From Flavobacterium hydrocarbonoxydans (GTDB taxonomy: Bacteria > Bacteroidota > Bacteroidia > Flavobacteriales > Flavobacteriaceae), in assembly GCF_009789235.1 (NCBI RefSeq), contig NZ_WSTB01000001.1, forward strand, positions 682,001 to 746,000: 64,000 nt of DNA, read 5' to 3'. Positions 1 to 9,548 of this stretch are shown here, in pieces. A program made the translations under genes and the position numbers. Positions within the stretch are counted from its first letter, which is position 1. The number at the start of each line of letters is the position of its first letter. The notes beneath the pieces were generated by a model, which was not told where the DNA came from, made no database searches, and saw only the letters and a list, made by a program, of their open reading frames with translations.

Positions 1-140
1 TTTTTATTCAGCTATAGACAGTTTAGATTAGCTGTTATTCTAAAATCTGGTTTTATTTTAAGTAAAATAAAGAATTAAAAGAAATGTAAACAGTCTATTA
101 GCTGTTGTTGAATTTGTTAAAAACGTTTTCTTAATTTCAT

Positions 141-148
141 TATCTTTG
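141..148 (+). promoter_or_regulatory. -7 promoter element of the first gene
   Basis: TATCTTTG matches the Bacteroidota -7 consensus TAnnTTTG exactly and lies 13 bases before the ATG at 162. I see no convincing -33 box at the usual 19-base spacing; a TTTG at 113-116 is 24 bases away. Confidence 0.55.
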
Positions 149-161
149 TAAAAATATTAAT

Positions 162-1181
162 ATGTTCCAATTCAAAAAATATTTAACACTAGCCATTTTC
201 TTGTTCTTATTCTCCTGTCAAAGTGAGATAGACGAGCAGGATACTAATGCGCAGGGAACAATTACCAATATTTCTCCTCTTACTACTTATCTGCAAAGGG
301 TTGCAATGGTTCCCACCGTTCAGGATAATGTAATCGACGGATCGAGTTATTGTACTATAAAACTACCTTATACGGTAACGGTTAATGACGAACAAATTGC
401 CGTAAATACCGCTACAGATTATCAAAAAGTACTGGATAATATGAATGCAGATCCTTATGATGATGATCTTGTAAAAATAGATTTTCCTGTAACGATGGTG
501 TACTATAATTACATCGAAAAATTGATTCCGAATGAAACTGATTTTAATGACTTAATAGATTATTGGAATCTCTATCCTGATCTTTTAGCCAAGATTAACG
601 GATTGAATATCGATTATCCTATTACCATTAATACGTATAACAGTGCCAATCAGATAGCAGGTTCCCAGTCAATTATAAGCGATCAGGCATTTTTTAATTT
701 TATTAAAAATTTAAACGAAAGCCAGTATATATCCTTGAACTACCCGATTTCGATAGCCGATTATAATGATCAGAATCGCTTAATTACCAATAATTTAGAA
801 TTCGAAAACGCCATCAAATATGCTATAGATAACTGCCCGGAGAATAACATTATTACACTCGATTTTACTGCAACGATAACAAATGGTTCCTGGGAAATTC
901 CTTATTTTTTTGATGAATCTCTAAAGACTTCTAACTACAGCGGCTATTCCTTTGTTTTTAAAAATGATAAAACTGTAGTCGCTACCAAAGGAGCTGTTTC
1001 AGAAACAGGCCAATGGGATAGCAGAGTGCTATATGGTGTGAGAGAATTTCAGCTCAATTTCAGTTCATCATTACTGAGCAAATTAAATCAGGATTGGAAA
1101 CTTTTTGAATTTAATAATTCGCAAATAAGAGTCCGTGATGTAAGTAATAGTAATCGCTATCTTTATTTTGAAAAAAATTGA
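162..1181 (+). CDS. Hypothetical lipoprotein with internal repeats
   Basis: A 339-residue exported protein I do not recognise. The N-terminus is a lipoprotein signal with lipobox LFSC (Cys19), so it is expected to be anchored in a membrane after cleavage. The rest has four or five copies of a short motif, roughly [LI]-x-[YF]-P-[IV]-[TS]-x-x-x-Y-[ND], near residues 68, 104, 149, 195 and 233, separated by 35-46 residues. This suggests repeated beta-hairpin units. The C-terminal 80 residues lack the motif and look like one beta-rich domain. The gene is monocistronic with its own -7 box and converges on the sialidase-like gene. Function unknown. Confidence 0.8.
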   Translation: MFQFKKYLTLAIFLFLFSCQSEIDEQDTNAQGTITNISPLTTYLQRVAMVPTVQDNVIDGSSYCTIKLPYTVTVNDEQIAVNTATDYQKVLDNMNADPYDDDLVKIDFPVTMVYYNYIEKLIPNETDFNDLIDYWNLYPDLLAKINGLNIDYPITINTYNSANQIAGSQSIISDQAFFNFIKNLNESQYISLNYPISIADYNDQNRLITNNLEFENAIKYAIDNCPENNIITLDFTATITNGSWEIPYFFDESLKTSNYSGYSFVFKNDKTVVATKGAVSETGQWDSRVLYGVREFQLNFSSSLLSKLNQDWKLFEFNNSQIRVRDVSNSNRYLYFEKN

Positions 1182-1281
1182 TGATAGAGATAAAGCTATT
1201 TTTATTTAACCCTTTGAGTGTAATTATTTTTTTGAGTTACTCATTTATTTTTATTTAAAAAAAAAATATACCAAAACACCT

Positions 1282-2334
1282 CTATGCTTCCAGATTAAAA
1301 GCGACATGTTTAATATATTTACGATTGTAAGTATAAAGCACATGAATCATTTTGTCTGAAGTCTGAATAATTGCCGGATAGCTAAATTCGCCTTCGGGCT
1401 GATTTTCGAGATCAAAAAGTTTTTCCCAATGAATTCCGTCTTTCGAATGTTCTACATCTAATATATTGCGCCCGTTAAACCAGTCTTTACCTTGCTCTAG
1501 CGGATTATTAACCAATAAAAAAAAGTTTTTATTTACCGTTAAAGCATCAATTCCTGAATTTGAGTTTTTTACATTCAGGCTATCGGTCTGATGCCAATTT
1601 TGCCCATTATCATGAGACCAGCTCGTAATAAGTTTATTATGTTTACTTCGAAATAACAGCTGAATTTCTGAATCTGAATGCACCAAAAAAGCAGGCTGAA
1701 TGATCTCAAAATTTTGTTTGTTTTCGATGCTTATTTTTTTCCATGTACCGGTTGATTCGGTATAGGTTTCTACATGACTTCTCCATTGGTTTTTTTCGAC
1801 ACTTTCTGTACTGCTACCACATAAAATAACTCCCTGAGTTACCTCTATCGGTTTGTTTTTTATGGGACCTAAAATGCCTTCAGGCAGATATTCAGGTTTA
1901 CTCCAGGTCATGCCATCATCCTTAGAAGAAATCATAGCTCCAAACCACTCTCTGGGATTTTTCCCTACTTTATAAAACAAATAGAGTATTTTACTTTTGG
2001 CTTTAAATAAAACCGGATTCCAACACGGTAAAGTATCTCCTTTGATTACTGCGGGAGTTATTAGGCATTGAGGCGAAGACCATACTTTTTCTTTATAAAC
2101 AGAACTATAGATTCCAACATCTTTAGCCCCTTCATATTTTCCTCCAAACCATGCCGCCATGATTTGATTGGGTTTATATTCTACTAAAGTCGCTGCATGG
2201 CTGTTAGCTGTAACAGGTTTTTCGGTTATAAAAGTACTCGTAATATTGTAAGCCTGATTTTTTTGCTTTACAGAAGTACATGAAATACAAACTAAAAACA
2301 ATACTATTATCGAAGAGTCTAATTTTGAAACCAT
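1282..2334 (-). CDS. Sialidase-superfamily (BNR_2, Asp-box) lipoprotein
   Basis: A 350-residue lipoprotein (lipobox CISC near residue 19). The fold is a beta-propeller of the sialidase superfamily. Asp-box motifs are visible as SSKDDGMTW, SHDNGQNW and SKDGIHW. The segments AAWFGGKYEGAKDVGIY near the N-terminus and EFSYPAIIQTSD...YTYNRKYIKHV near the C-terminus are typical of the BNR_2 (plant neuraminidase-like) branch. The (F/Y)RIP motif of classical GH33 sialidases is absent, and no sialic acid catabolic gene lies in the window, so true sialidase activity is uncertain. It is the last gene of the susC-susD-PNGase unit, 145 bases after the PNGase gene, and probably removes a terminal sugar or acid from the same glycans. 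Confidence 0.75.
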   Translation of the reverse strand: MVSKLDSSIIVLFLVCISCTSVKQKNQAYNITSTFITEKPVTANSHAATLVEYKPNQIMAAWFGGKYEGAKDVGIYSSVYKEKVWSSPQCLITPAVIKGDTLPCWNPVLFKAKSKILYLFYKVGKNPREWFGAMISSKDDGMTWSKPEYLPEGILGPIKNKPIEVTQGVILCGSSTESVEKNQWRSHVETYTESTGTWKKISIENKQNFEIIQPAFLVHSDSEIQLLFRSKHNKLITSWSHDNGQNWHQTDSLNVKNSNSGIDALTVNKNFFLLVNNPLEQGKDWFNGRNILDVEHSKDGIHWEKLFDLENQPEGEFSYPAIIQTSDKMIHVLYTYNRKYIKHVAFNLEA

Positions 2335-2479
2335 TATGTATTGTAAATTTAAAGCTTTTTATTTTATACTAATTCAACAGTACTATCTGATGATTAAACG
2401 ACTGCTTTGAGAAATTAAATTGATTACTCAATACAATTTTTATAATTCATTTACAAAGGCAATTATTTGATTCAATCAA

Positions 2480-4171
2480 TTAATTCTTTGATTCACCAAC
2501 CAGAACTCCTGAAACGTTCCAATGGTTTGTACTAGGTCCTTCATTTGGTCCCTGTTCTATAACTATCTCTATTACATGATTTCCTTTTAGTAACTTACTC
2601 AACGGAATTATATAGGGAGAAGTTAATGTTCCCGGACACCAATTTGACCTACTTAAATCACTGGAAGATAATCCATCTTGAAAATTACCTGAAGCTGGAT
2701 TAGATAATCGATACGTTGCACAATCCGTTCGCCAAGGAATAATTTTAAATACTTCTTCGCCATCAATAAATACTTTGTTCATTTTGGGAGTAAATTCATC
2801 TCCTTTTTCCCAACCACCATGACCTGTGGTAGTATATAAAAGTTGTAAGTTTTGTAGCTCTTCCTTAATTTCAAAATTCACTTTCAGAGTATCATTTGCA
2901 AAAAGGCCTCCATAATTTTGGCCTGACATCTCCATAGTATTAACTGTTGAAAATAAAGGTGCTATATACTTTTTCTTATTTGGTTTGTCATCGTTATTGT
3001 TCATTAATGGATAAACATCCAGTTCAAGGTTTATTTTATGGCCGCCAGCATCATAATTACCAATAAAAACGCCGATCCAAATTTCATCTCCGTCAGTAGG
3101 AATAAGAGAACTCACGTCTTCTTTATAAACAACTTCTTTTGCCCAGTTATAATTATTTATTTTTCGTTTATCATTAAAATAATTAACTCCAAATGGTGTA
3201 AAAAATCTAAGTATTTCGATTGCTGGCAAATAATCTTTTTCTTTAATAATTCCTTGATATTTATTTTTTTTATTATCTGTATAAATTGGCAATTTATCCA
3301 ATCCGTGTAAATAACCATCTAATAATGTAACTATAGCTGCATCTTTTTTTACTGGAATAATAAATACTGATCCAGTCCTGTCGTAAGCATCCCCATTAGA
3401 TTTACTGGTTAGTTTTGCAAAAATGGCACTACTGTTTTTTAACTCCGGAGTAATTTTTATTTTTTTTAATACAACACTTCCTTTTGAAAAATGATACACT
3501 TTATCTGTTTCAAGCTCCGCTTCTTTAGGAATAACAAGATTGGGATCAAAATTTAAAATTTCGTTATCGAAAATTTTTAAGATTTTATACCTTGAATTTA
3601 TTGCAATTTCTTCGAATTCTGATGTATTAACAACCTGGGTTTTATCATCATAATTAAGTATCGGGATATATTTTTTTTCTTTATCGATAGCACTAGCGGT
3701 AAGTGTAAAATTTCCATTAACAACCAGTTGTAAAACTAGAGCGTTTTTACTTGGTAAATAACTATTATTTGGAGTTCCTTTTACAATTGTTTGCTCTGTA
3801 AACCAAACATCTATAGTATTGGAAAAATACGAAAATCTAGCATGCTGACACTTATAACCCAGCAGTATTCGTGTATCATTATCAAATTTAGGCTGAGGCA
3901 AACTATCAAATGGAATTATTTTTTTGAAAACCGTATTTCCATCTTTAATAGTACTTACGTTGTAATTGTTTTTTAAATCTATGAATTGTTGTATTTTGTC
4001 AGTTGGTTTTGATAAAAAAACCATTTCATTATATACATAGATTGTGGTATTCTCGCCTGTTTTTTTTCCGTTTTGAAATTTATCATACTTTATTTTATAC
4101 ACCTCAGATTTTTTTTGAGCAACAAGTGTTAAGGAAAAAAATAACAATATGGCATTAAAAAATTTTATCAT
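2480..4171 (-). CDS. PNGase F-like peptide-N-glycosidase with extra N-terminal domain
   Basis: A 563-residue exported protein predicted to hydrolyse the amide bond between Asn and the first GlcNAc of N-glycans. After a signal peptide (about residues 1-19), residues 20-190 form a domain resembling GLPGLI proteins (LLGYKCQHA..., DVWFTE). Residues 230-395 correspond to the PNGase F N-domain: DAYDRTGSVF aligns with DEWDRYANVY, placing Asp264 at the catalytic Asp60 of mature PNGase F. Residues 405-560 match the C-domain, with TGHGGW, WRTDCATYRL and RSNWCPGT; Glu459 aligns with Glu206. The architecture resembles the PNGase F-II type rather than short PNGase F. It lies downstream of susD behind a hairpin. 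Homology to PNGase F is clear by motif; substrate range is inferred. Confidence 0.85.
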   Translation of the reverse strand: MIKFFNAILLFFSLTLVAQKKSEVYKIKYDKFQNGKKTGENTTIYVYNEMVFLSKPTDKIQQFIDLKNNYNVSTIKDGNTVFKKIIPFDSLPQPKFDNDTRILLGYKCQHARFSYFSNTIDVWFTEQTIVKGTPNNSYLPSKNALVLQLVVNGNFTLTASAIDKEKKYIPILNYDDKTQVVNTSEFEEIAINSRYKILKIFDNEILNFDPNLVIPKEAELETDKVYHFSKGSVVLKKIKITPELKNSSAIFAKLTSKSNGDAYDRTGSVFIIPVKKDAAIVTLLDGYLHGLDKLPIYTDNKKNKYQGIIKEKDYLPAIEILRFFTPFGVNYFNDKRKINNYNWAKEVVYKEDVSSLIPTDGDEIWIGVFIGNYDAGGHKINLELDVYPLMNNNDDKPNKKKYIAPLFSTVNTMEMSGQNYGGLFANDTLKVNFEIKEELQNLQLLYTTTGHGGWEKGDEFTPKMNKVFIDGEEVFKIIPWRTDCATYRLSNPASGNFQDGLSSSDLSRSNWCPGTLTSPYIIPLSKLLKGNHVIEIVIEQGPNEGPSTNHWNVSGVLVGESKN

Positions 4172-4222
4172 GTAGTTACAAATTATTTTTTTGACAAAAA
4201 TTAAACTTGAAAAACCTTTAAA

Positions 4223-4256
4223 AAACAGAGGTAAGAATTACATCTTACCTCTGTTT
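4223..4256 (-). terminator. Intercistronic hairpin between susD and the PNGase gene
   Basis: A perfect 14-bp inverted repeat (AAACAGAGGTAAGA and its complement) around a 6-base loop lies 66 bases after the susD stop codon and 51 bases before the PNGase start. The arms end in only three T residues, so it may attenuate or act as an mRNA processing/stability element more than as a full stop. Confidence 0.6.
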
Positions 4257-4321
4257 AAATGAATAGTCACAGGTGCTTTAATCGCACTTGTTACTTATTG
4301 GAATTTCGTAGTATTCCATTA

Positions 4322-5908
4322 TCATTTTATGTCCCAGAATATTTTGGTGCTTAAATTATCATTTGCTTTAACAGCATTATAATTATCCCCATTATAAACA
4401 CTCTCAGAAGTTGGATATGTCCAGCGTGTTGGTGGTGTTTTTCTCACACTGCTTGTTTCATCCTCACGAAATGGTAAAGCGGGAAGTTTTAATCTTCTTT
4501 GTTCTGCCCAGGATTCATCAACCTGCATCATATTGTAGTGAATATACTTTTGAAAAGCAATTAATTCCAATTGAGCTGCTGGTGTTGTAGCTCCGGCAAA
4601 GTTTATAGTAGCTATGTAAGCATCAATTTCAGCAGTTGTTGGTTCTGTAGTAGGTTTCCAAGTAGTGTCATCTGCTCTATCACCTAATCTTACATAATAT
4701 TCAACAGATTGTCTTATTGCTTTCTCAAAATAAGTTTTAGCCGAACTAGCATTTCCTGTTCTTGAATAGTATTCCGCAAGAATCAGGTTTACTTCAGCCG
4801 CATTGATCAATGTTCCAGGCAACCAATCATTTCTACTAATTACAGAACGGTTGTAGATTGCAATCTTACCATCCGTTATTAACTGCTCCTGATCTCCTGA
4901 TGCCAACATTGGATCAAGTCCTTCATAAGTAGGAGCTACTATGACTACGTTGCTTACGATACGTGATCCTTTTTCAAACAACCAGGGTTGACGAGGATCA
5001 TTATTCGCATTCATGTGATCAATCATTGGTTTTGGAGCAATGTTGTTTCCTCCCTCCATAGCATCAAAAAATCCCGAAGTATCTAAATCAGTGTCTTGAG
5101 TATAAACTCTGAAAGCAATGTTTTCCGAATTTTCATCTACAATTTCGCCACTAGCAATAATTGCAGCTATTTCAGTATTGGCTCTTGCCGCAAAAGCAGG
5201 AACCGCTGATACTCTGTTTAATAATTTTAAACGCAAAGAATTGCAATAGTTTTTCCAGCTTACCAAATTTCCTTTATTGATTAAATCCTGATTTTTAAAT
5301 TCTAATGTTACATTAGCAGATAAAGTAATCGAATTCAGTTCAGCAGAAAATGCTTTTAACTGATCTAACATCATGGTATATAGTTCCGTTTGATTATCAT
5401 ACTTAGCTAATGCAGCAGCATAATTACCACCAGTTGAACTAATTTTACCTGCTTGAGAGAAAGGAATATCTCCAAAGTTATCAATCATTTTTGAAGTATG
5501 ATCGTATAAATAAATAGTTGAAGTAATGGTATAGATTCTATTTTCAGTCTGCTTTGCAACAGGCAAAGAAGCCATCACTTTTTCTAACTCTCTGTATTGG
5601 GTAATAAATTTATAAAAACGATCCCATCTGTAAACTGTTGCAGCTCCCGAAACATAGCGACCGGATAAGTTTGTAAATCCATGCCCCTGAGTATAAGTAA
5701 GAGAAGTAGATCTTAGCACTGTAAAGTAATTCCAGTAAGAAGGAATTACATCCTCAAAATTAATTTTCATGAATCCGGCAAACTGTTTAGGTACAGTAGT
5801 TGTTTCAACCGTAGATGGATTTCCATACGCATCTTCAAAATCGTCCTTAGAACAAGAACTTAAAAAAACAACTGCCGTTGTTAGCGATATATATAATAAT
5901 TTTCTCAT
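4322..5908 (-). CDS. susD: SusD-like glycan-binding outer-membrane lipoprotein (SusD/RagB family)
   Basis: Surface lipoprotein that caps the neighbouring SusC channel and captures glycan. I place the start at the ATG at 5908 because it directly opens a lipoprotein signal (MRKLLYIS..., lipobox LSSC); an upstream in-frame ATG at 5938 would leave no spacer after the susC stop and adds a non-signal-like stretch. The 528-residue product has the features of the short SusD-like (SusD-2) group, with a TPR-like region including INAAEVNLILAEYYSRTGNASSAKTYFEKAI and a C-terminal NYNAVKANDN segment. It follows susC by 31 bases, the conserved order. Ligand is inferred from the PNGase and N-glycan enzymes around it. 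Confidence 0.92.
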   Translation of the reverse strand: MRKLLYISLTTAVVFLSSCSKDDFEDAYGNPSTVETTTVPKQFAGFMKINFEDVIPSYWNYFTVLRSTSLTYTQGHGFTNLSGRYVSGAATVYRWDRFYKFITQYRELEKVMASLPVAKQTENRIYTITSTIYLYDHTSKMIDNFGDIPFSQAGKISSTGGNYAAALAKYDNQTELYTMMLDQLKAFSAELNSITLSANVTLEFKNQDLINKGNLVSWKNYCNSLRLKLLNRVSAVPAFAARANTEIAAIIASGEIVDENSENIAFRVYTQDTDLDTSGFFDAMEGGNNIAPKPMIDHMNANNDPRQPWLFEKGSRIVSNVVIVAPTYEGLDPMLASGDQEQLITDGKIAIYNRSVISRNDWLPGTLINAAEVNLILAEYYSRTGNASSAKTYFEKAIRQSVEYYVRLGDRADDTTWKPTTEPTTAEIDAYIATINFAGATTPAAQLELIAFQKYIHYNMMQVDESWAEQRRLKLPALPFREDETSSVRKTPPTRWTYPTSESVYNGDNYNAVKANDNLSTKIFWDIK

Positions 5909-5939
5909 GTTATATTTTTTAAAATTATGAAATATCAAA

Positions 5940-8900
5940 TTAAAAAGATGCTCTTAACATACATCCGACACTTCTGGTAGCTGGGTTTGTTCCCGCATTA
6001 TTTATGTTTTGAGACCATTTAGAGCCTGCTGTAGTAGCCTCAGGATCCATATCCTTAATTGATCTATAGATAAAGAACAAATTACGGCCATAAAGAGAAA
6101 AATTAAATTTAGTGGCACCTAATTTATTAGCCCAGGCAGTTGGCAAATTATAGGATAAAGATATTTCCCTCATCTTTATATAATTGTTTTCCTGAATATA
6201 CAATTCATAACGTGAGCTACTGTATTGAGGACCTCCCCAGTTATAAGTCATGTTGTAATAACCTGCCTGAGAGATTACATTAGTATTAGTTGAACCATCT
6301 GCTGTAACACCATTCATCAACATACCATCACGATATAATGTTTGACCTCCTGGTCCACTGGTAGCGCTATTAGGAACCTGAACTCCCTTACCATTATCCA
6401 TATAATAAGTCAGACCACCACGCTCATTAGTACTATAGTTCAAACTTTCTTCTGTCAATCCTCGTGAAGTCATCCAGTTAACCCCTGTTGGCATCAAATA
6501 ACCTCCATAAGAATAGTCGATATTAACATCTAAAGTGAAATTTTTATAAGCAAATGTGTTCAATAAACCTCCAACTCCTTTCGGCATAGCATTACCATAT
6601 TTTTCCCATTTATCTCCATCAATCATATAAAACCCATCAGAGTCAACCATTTTATTACCACTGGCATCTGTCTTAACAGGGTGTGCATAAATACCTCCCA
6701 TTGGATCACCTACTACTGATTTTAATTGAGCAGCAGATCCATCATAGTCAGCATGCAATAATTCTGATGCCCCGTTAGCCAATTTCACAACTTTATTAAC
6801 ATTTTTTGCCCAGTTCAAAGTAAGATCCCAGGAAAAAGATGCTGTTTTTATCGGAGTAGCAGTCAAAGCAATTTCAACACCTTGGTTACTCAATTCTCCA
6901 ACATTAGCCAAGATTGACGACGCTCCAGTTGTAGGTGCCAATGTCAAATCTAAAATTTGATCATAAACGCGTGCATTATAGTATGAAAAATCCAATCCTA
7001 GCCTTCTATTAAAGAATTTAATTTCAAAACCAAGCTCGTATTCGTTTTTCATCTCCGGTTTTATTATTTCATTACCATATTTATCCATAGAATTTGTAAT
7101 CAACACCGGAGTAGTCGTCCCCTGATTACCCAATGTAGTTTGATTGAAAGCTACGTTTGCCTTATAAATCTCCGGATAATTACCCACAATACCCCAGGAA
7201 GCTCGTAGTTTAGCATAACTGATTACTTCTGGTAATTTGACAGCATCAGACAATACGAAAGATGAATTTACAGAAGGATATGTAAAGGCATTATTATTAG
7301 GATTCATAGTAGAAGTACGATCCCTTCTTATTGTACCTTCAAGAAACAAGTAGTTTTTGTAGTTACCGTTGACAGTTCCAAATACTGCATCTTTTACAAC
7401 TTCATATTTTGTATCAAGACTTTTTGGAGTGTTTACTGAAGAATTCATGTCATACCAGCCTTCAACGCTCAAACCACCATCTGTAAATCTTGATAAAGTA
7501 GATCCAGTTTCTTTTGTTGCGGTATAACCAGCTGTAGCACCAATTTCGAAAGCTTCATTAATTTTTTTGTTGTAAGTCAACATCACATCTCCATAAAGAA
7601 TATTATAGTCTTTAGAATCCATTTGATAAGAACCAGTACCAAATCCATATACCAAAGGTCTTTCAACTGGGTTTTTAGTTTCTACATTTACTGAAGTTAA
7701 ATCAGTAGAAACACGACCACGTAATTTCAAATCTTCATAAATAGTATAGGTTTCAGTAACACTGGCAATCAATCGGTTTGTAATTTCGTCTTGTTGATTT
7801 GCACTAGTATTCCAAAAATAATCACCAACATCTGCCTTGAATCCATTACGTATGATATTTTCACCTGGAGTCAAACTTTGATTTGTACCAGTAACATATT
7901 TGTATCCTAAACTGGTCATGTATTTGTCTTTGTACCAATCTCCATTATCAAACGGACTTATCATACCAGTAAAGTTATTTATCAATCGATCCATACCAAT
8001 AGCACGGTTATGAACATCTTGATTCATATAACTCACAATCACATCTGTTTTCAGGTTTGGGCCTGTTTTGAATGATGTATTTAAGTTAAGTGTGTTTTTT
8101 TTGTTCATGTTACCCATACTAAGACCTTGTGATTCATTATGTGTATAAGAAAAACGAATGCTGCTATTCTCTGTATTGTTAGAAAGTGCAATGTTTGTTA
8201 CTCCATCCCATGAATCCTGAAACATATTTTTGTATCCGTCTCTTTGAGCCGAATAAGGGCGAACAACACCATCCCAAGACATAACTGGCTGACCATCGAA
8301 CCAAGGTCCAAAGTTATTACTACTACTTGAAACACCTCTGGTATCATTAACACCATCACCATTTGTATCATAATAAGCAAAACCATCGGGTGGTAAGTAT
8401 CCTGAAGTATAATTTGCATTTGTCCAACCTGGACCTCTTTCATATTGAAATCTTGGCAAGTATGCAATTTCGTTATTGGAATAACTGGTACTAAAATCTA
8501 CACCAAAACCTTTTTTTCCTTTACCAGATTTAGATGTAATCAATACAACCCCATTTACGGCCTCAGAACCATATAATGCAGCAGCCGAAGCTCCTTTAAG
8601 AATAGAAATATTCTCAATATCTTCTGGATTAATGTCTGCCAAACCGTTACTTCTAATACGCTGATCACTCCAATAATCATTATTTGTAGCTGCCCCATCG
8701 CGAATTGGCACACCATCCATAATAATAAGCGGTTGGTTTTTACCTGTAATAGAGTTAATCCCACGAATCTGGATGTTAATATTTCCAGCTCCTCCCGGAG
8801 TTGAAGTAATACGAACACCTGGTGCCTTACCATACAAAGCATTAGCAACGGTAGGTGAACCAGTCTTAACGATTGCATCAGCCTTAATCATACTGGTAGC

Positions 8901-9266
8901 ATAACCTAAAGCTTTTTTCTCCTTGGATTGACCAAGTGCAGTTACAACAACTTCTCCTAATTGTTGATTGTTTTCAACTAAACCTACATTGATAGTCGTC
9001 TGTCCTGAAACAGGAACTTCTATTGTACCAGAACCTACATAAGAAACTATCAAAATTCCTGATAGATTTGGAACATTAATACTGTACTTACCATCAAAAT
9101 CTGTTGATGTACTCGTTTTTGTTCCTTTTACCATAACATTTGCTCCTGGAATCGGTATTCCGCTTGAAGCATCTGTTACTGTGCCTTTTACTGTATTTTG
9201 TGCTTGTAAGCTTTGGAATGCAAACAAGCAAAACACAAACAGTAATTTAAATACTTTTTGAATCAT
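5940..9266 (-). CDS. susC: SusC-like TonB-dependent glycan transporter
   Basis: A 1108-residue outer-membrane beta-barrel that imports oligosaccharides with energy from TonB. In order: signal peptide (to about residue 22, LQAQ), carboxypeptidase-like beta-sandwich (residues 24-105, VKGTVTDASSGIPIPGANVMVKG), TonB box and SusC signature (GEVVVTALG), plug domain (about 120-250, with PLIIMDGVPI and GASAAALYGSEAVNGVVLIT), then the barrel ending in aromatic residue F. Full length, no frameshift. It is the first gene of its own unit: a terminator separates it from the GH3 gene upstream, and its promoter region carries the shared operator at 9377-9394. Downstream are susD, the PNGase and the BNR_2 protein, so released N-glycans are the likely cargo. 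Confidence 0.95.
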   Translation of the reverse strand: MIQKVFKLLFVFCLFAFQSLQAQNTVKGTVTDASSGIPIPGANVMVKGTKTSTSTDFDGKYSINVPNLSGILIVSYVGSGTIEVPVSGQTTINVGLVENNQQLGEVVVTALGQSKEKKALGYATSMIKADAIVKTGSPTVANALYGKAPGVRITSTPGGAGNINIQIRGINSITGKNQPLIIMDGVPIRDGAATNNDYWSDQRIRSNGLADINPEDIENISILKGASAAALYGSEAVNGVVLITSKSGKGKKGFGVDFSTSYSNNEIAYLPRFQYERGPGWTNANYTSGYLPPDGFAYYDTNGDGVNDTRGVSSSSNNFGPWFDGQPVMSWDGVVRPYSAQRDGYKNMFQDSWDGVTNIALSNNTENSSIRFSYTHNESQGLSMGNMNKKNTLNLNTSFKTGPNLKTDVIVSYMNQDVHNRAIGMDRLINNFTGMISPFDNGDWYKDKYMTSLGYKYVTGTNQSLTPGENIIRNGFKADVGDYFWNTSANQQDEITNRLIASVTETYTIYEDLKLRGRVSTDLTSVNVETKNPVERPLVYGFGTGSYQMDSKDYNILYGDVMLTYNKKINEAFEIGATAGYTATKETGSTLSRFTDGGLSVEGWYDMNSSVNTPKSLDTKYEVVKDAVFGTVNGNYKNYLFLEGTIRRDRTSTMNPNNNAFTYPSVNSSFVLSDAVKLPEVISYAKLRASWGIVGNYPEIYKANVAFNQTTLGNQGTTTPVLITNSMDKYGNEIIKPEMKNEYELGFEIKFFNRRLGLDFSYYNARVYDQILDLTLAPTTGASSILANVGELSNQGVEIALTATPIKTASFSWDLTLNWAKNVNKVVKLANGASELLHADYDGSAAQLKSVVGDPMGGIYAHPVKTDASGNKMVDSDGFYMIDGDKWEKYGNAMPKGVGGLLNTFAYKNFTLDVNIDYSYGGYLMPTGVNWMTSRGLTEESLNYSTNERGGLTYYMDNGKGVQVPNSATSGPGGQTLYRDGMLMNGVTADGSTNTNVISQAGYYNMTYNWGGPQYSSSRYELYIQENNYIKMREISLSYNLPTAWANKLGATKFNFSLYGRNLFFIYRSIKDMDPEATTAGSKWSQNINNAGTNPATRSVGCMLRASF

Positions 9267-9342
9267 AATTTGGTTTTTGTGTTAATAATTTTGGTTATTT
9301 TTTGAGTTATCTTTTTGAACCAACTAAAGGTTAATTCTTTGT

Positions 9343-9394
9343 TAAATCTATAACTATATTTCGTCAACAGAATATTATTTCGACCAATGACTAG
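9343..9394 (-). promoter_or_regulatory. susC promoter with shared operator motif
   Basis: On the minus strand, a -7-like box TAGATTTA (9343-9350, 7 of 8 to TAnnTTTG) lies 76 bases before the susC ATG. On the plus strand an 18-base motif ATTTCGACCAATGACTAG occupies 9377-9394, with a partial copy ATTTCGTCAACA at 9358-9369. The G of the CGAC core is 32 bases from the end of the -7 box. The same motif and spacing recur before nagB and the second GH29 gene. Confidence 0.5.
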
Positions 9395-9511
9395 TTTGAA
9401 AAGGTGTTTGTCAATTTTTTATGTTTTTTAAGCACTTCAACTCTATTTAGTGCATTATTATTAGCAATTTATAAAGGATACCAAATAATCACCAACGGTT
9501 CGATATATTAT

Positions 9512-9548
9512 AAAAAAAAACATTAATCTCAATTTTAAGATTAATGTT
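9512..9548 (-). terminator. Rho-independent terminator after the GH3 gene
   Basis: Inverted repeat AACATTAATCT / AGATTAATGTT (11 bp, 8-base loop) followed on the minus strand by a run of nine T. It closes the long enzyme operon that starts at 30438 and separates it from susC. Confidence 0.8.

Noticed and set aside
17..110. Two similar stretches, ACAGTTTAGATTAGCTGTT and ACAGTCTATTAGCTGTT
   Set aside because: Short imperfect direct repeat in AT-rich DNA near the window edge; could be chance, and no role can be supported.
8198..8878. Two minus-strand frames inside susC
   Set aside because: They overlap the SusC plug coding region in another frame and have no family signal.
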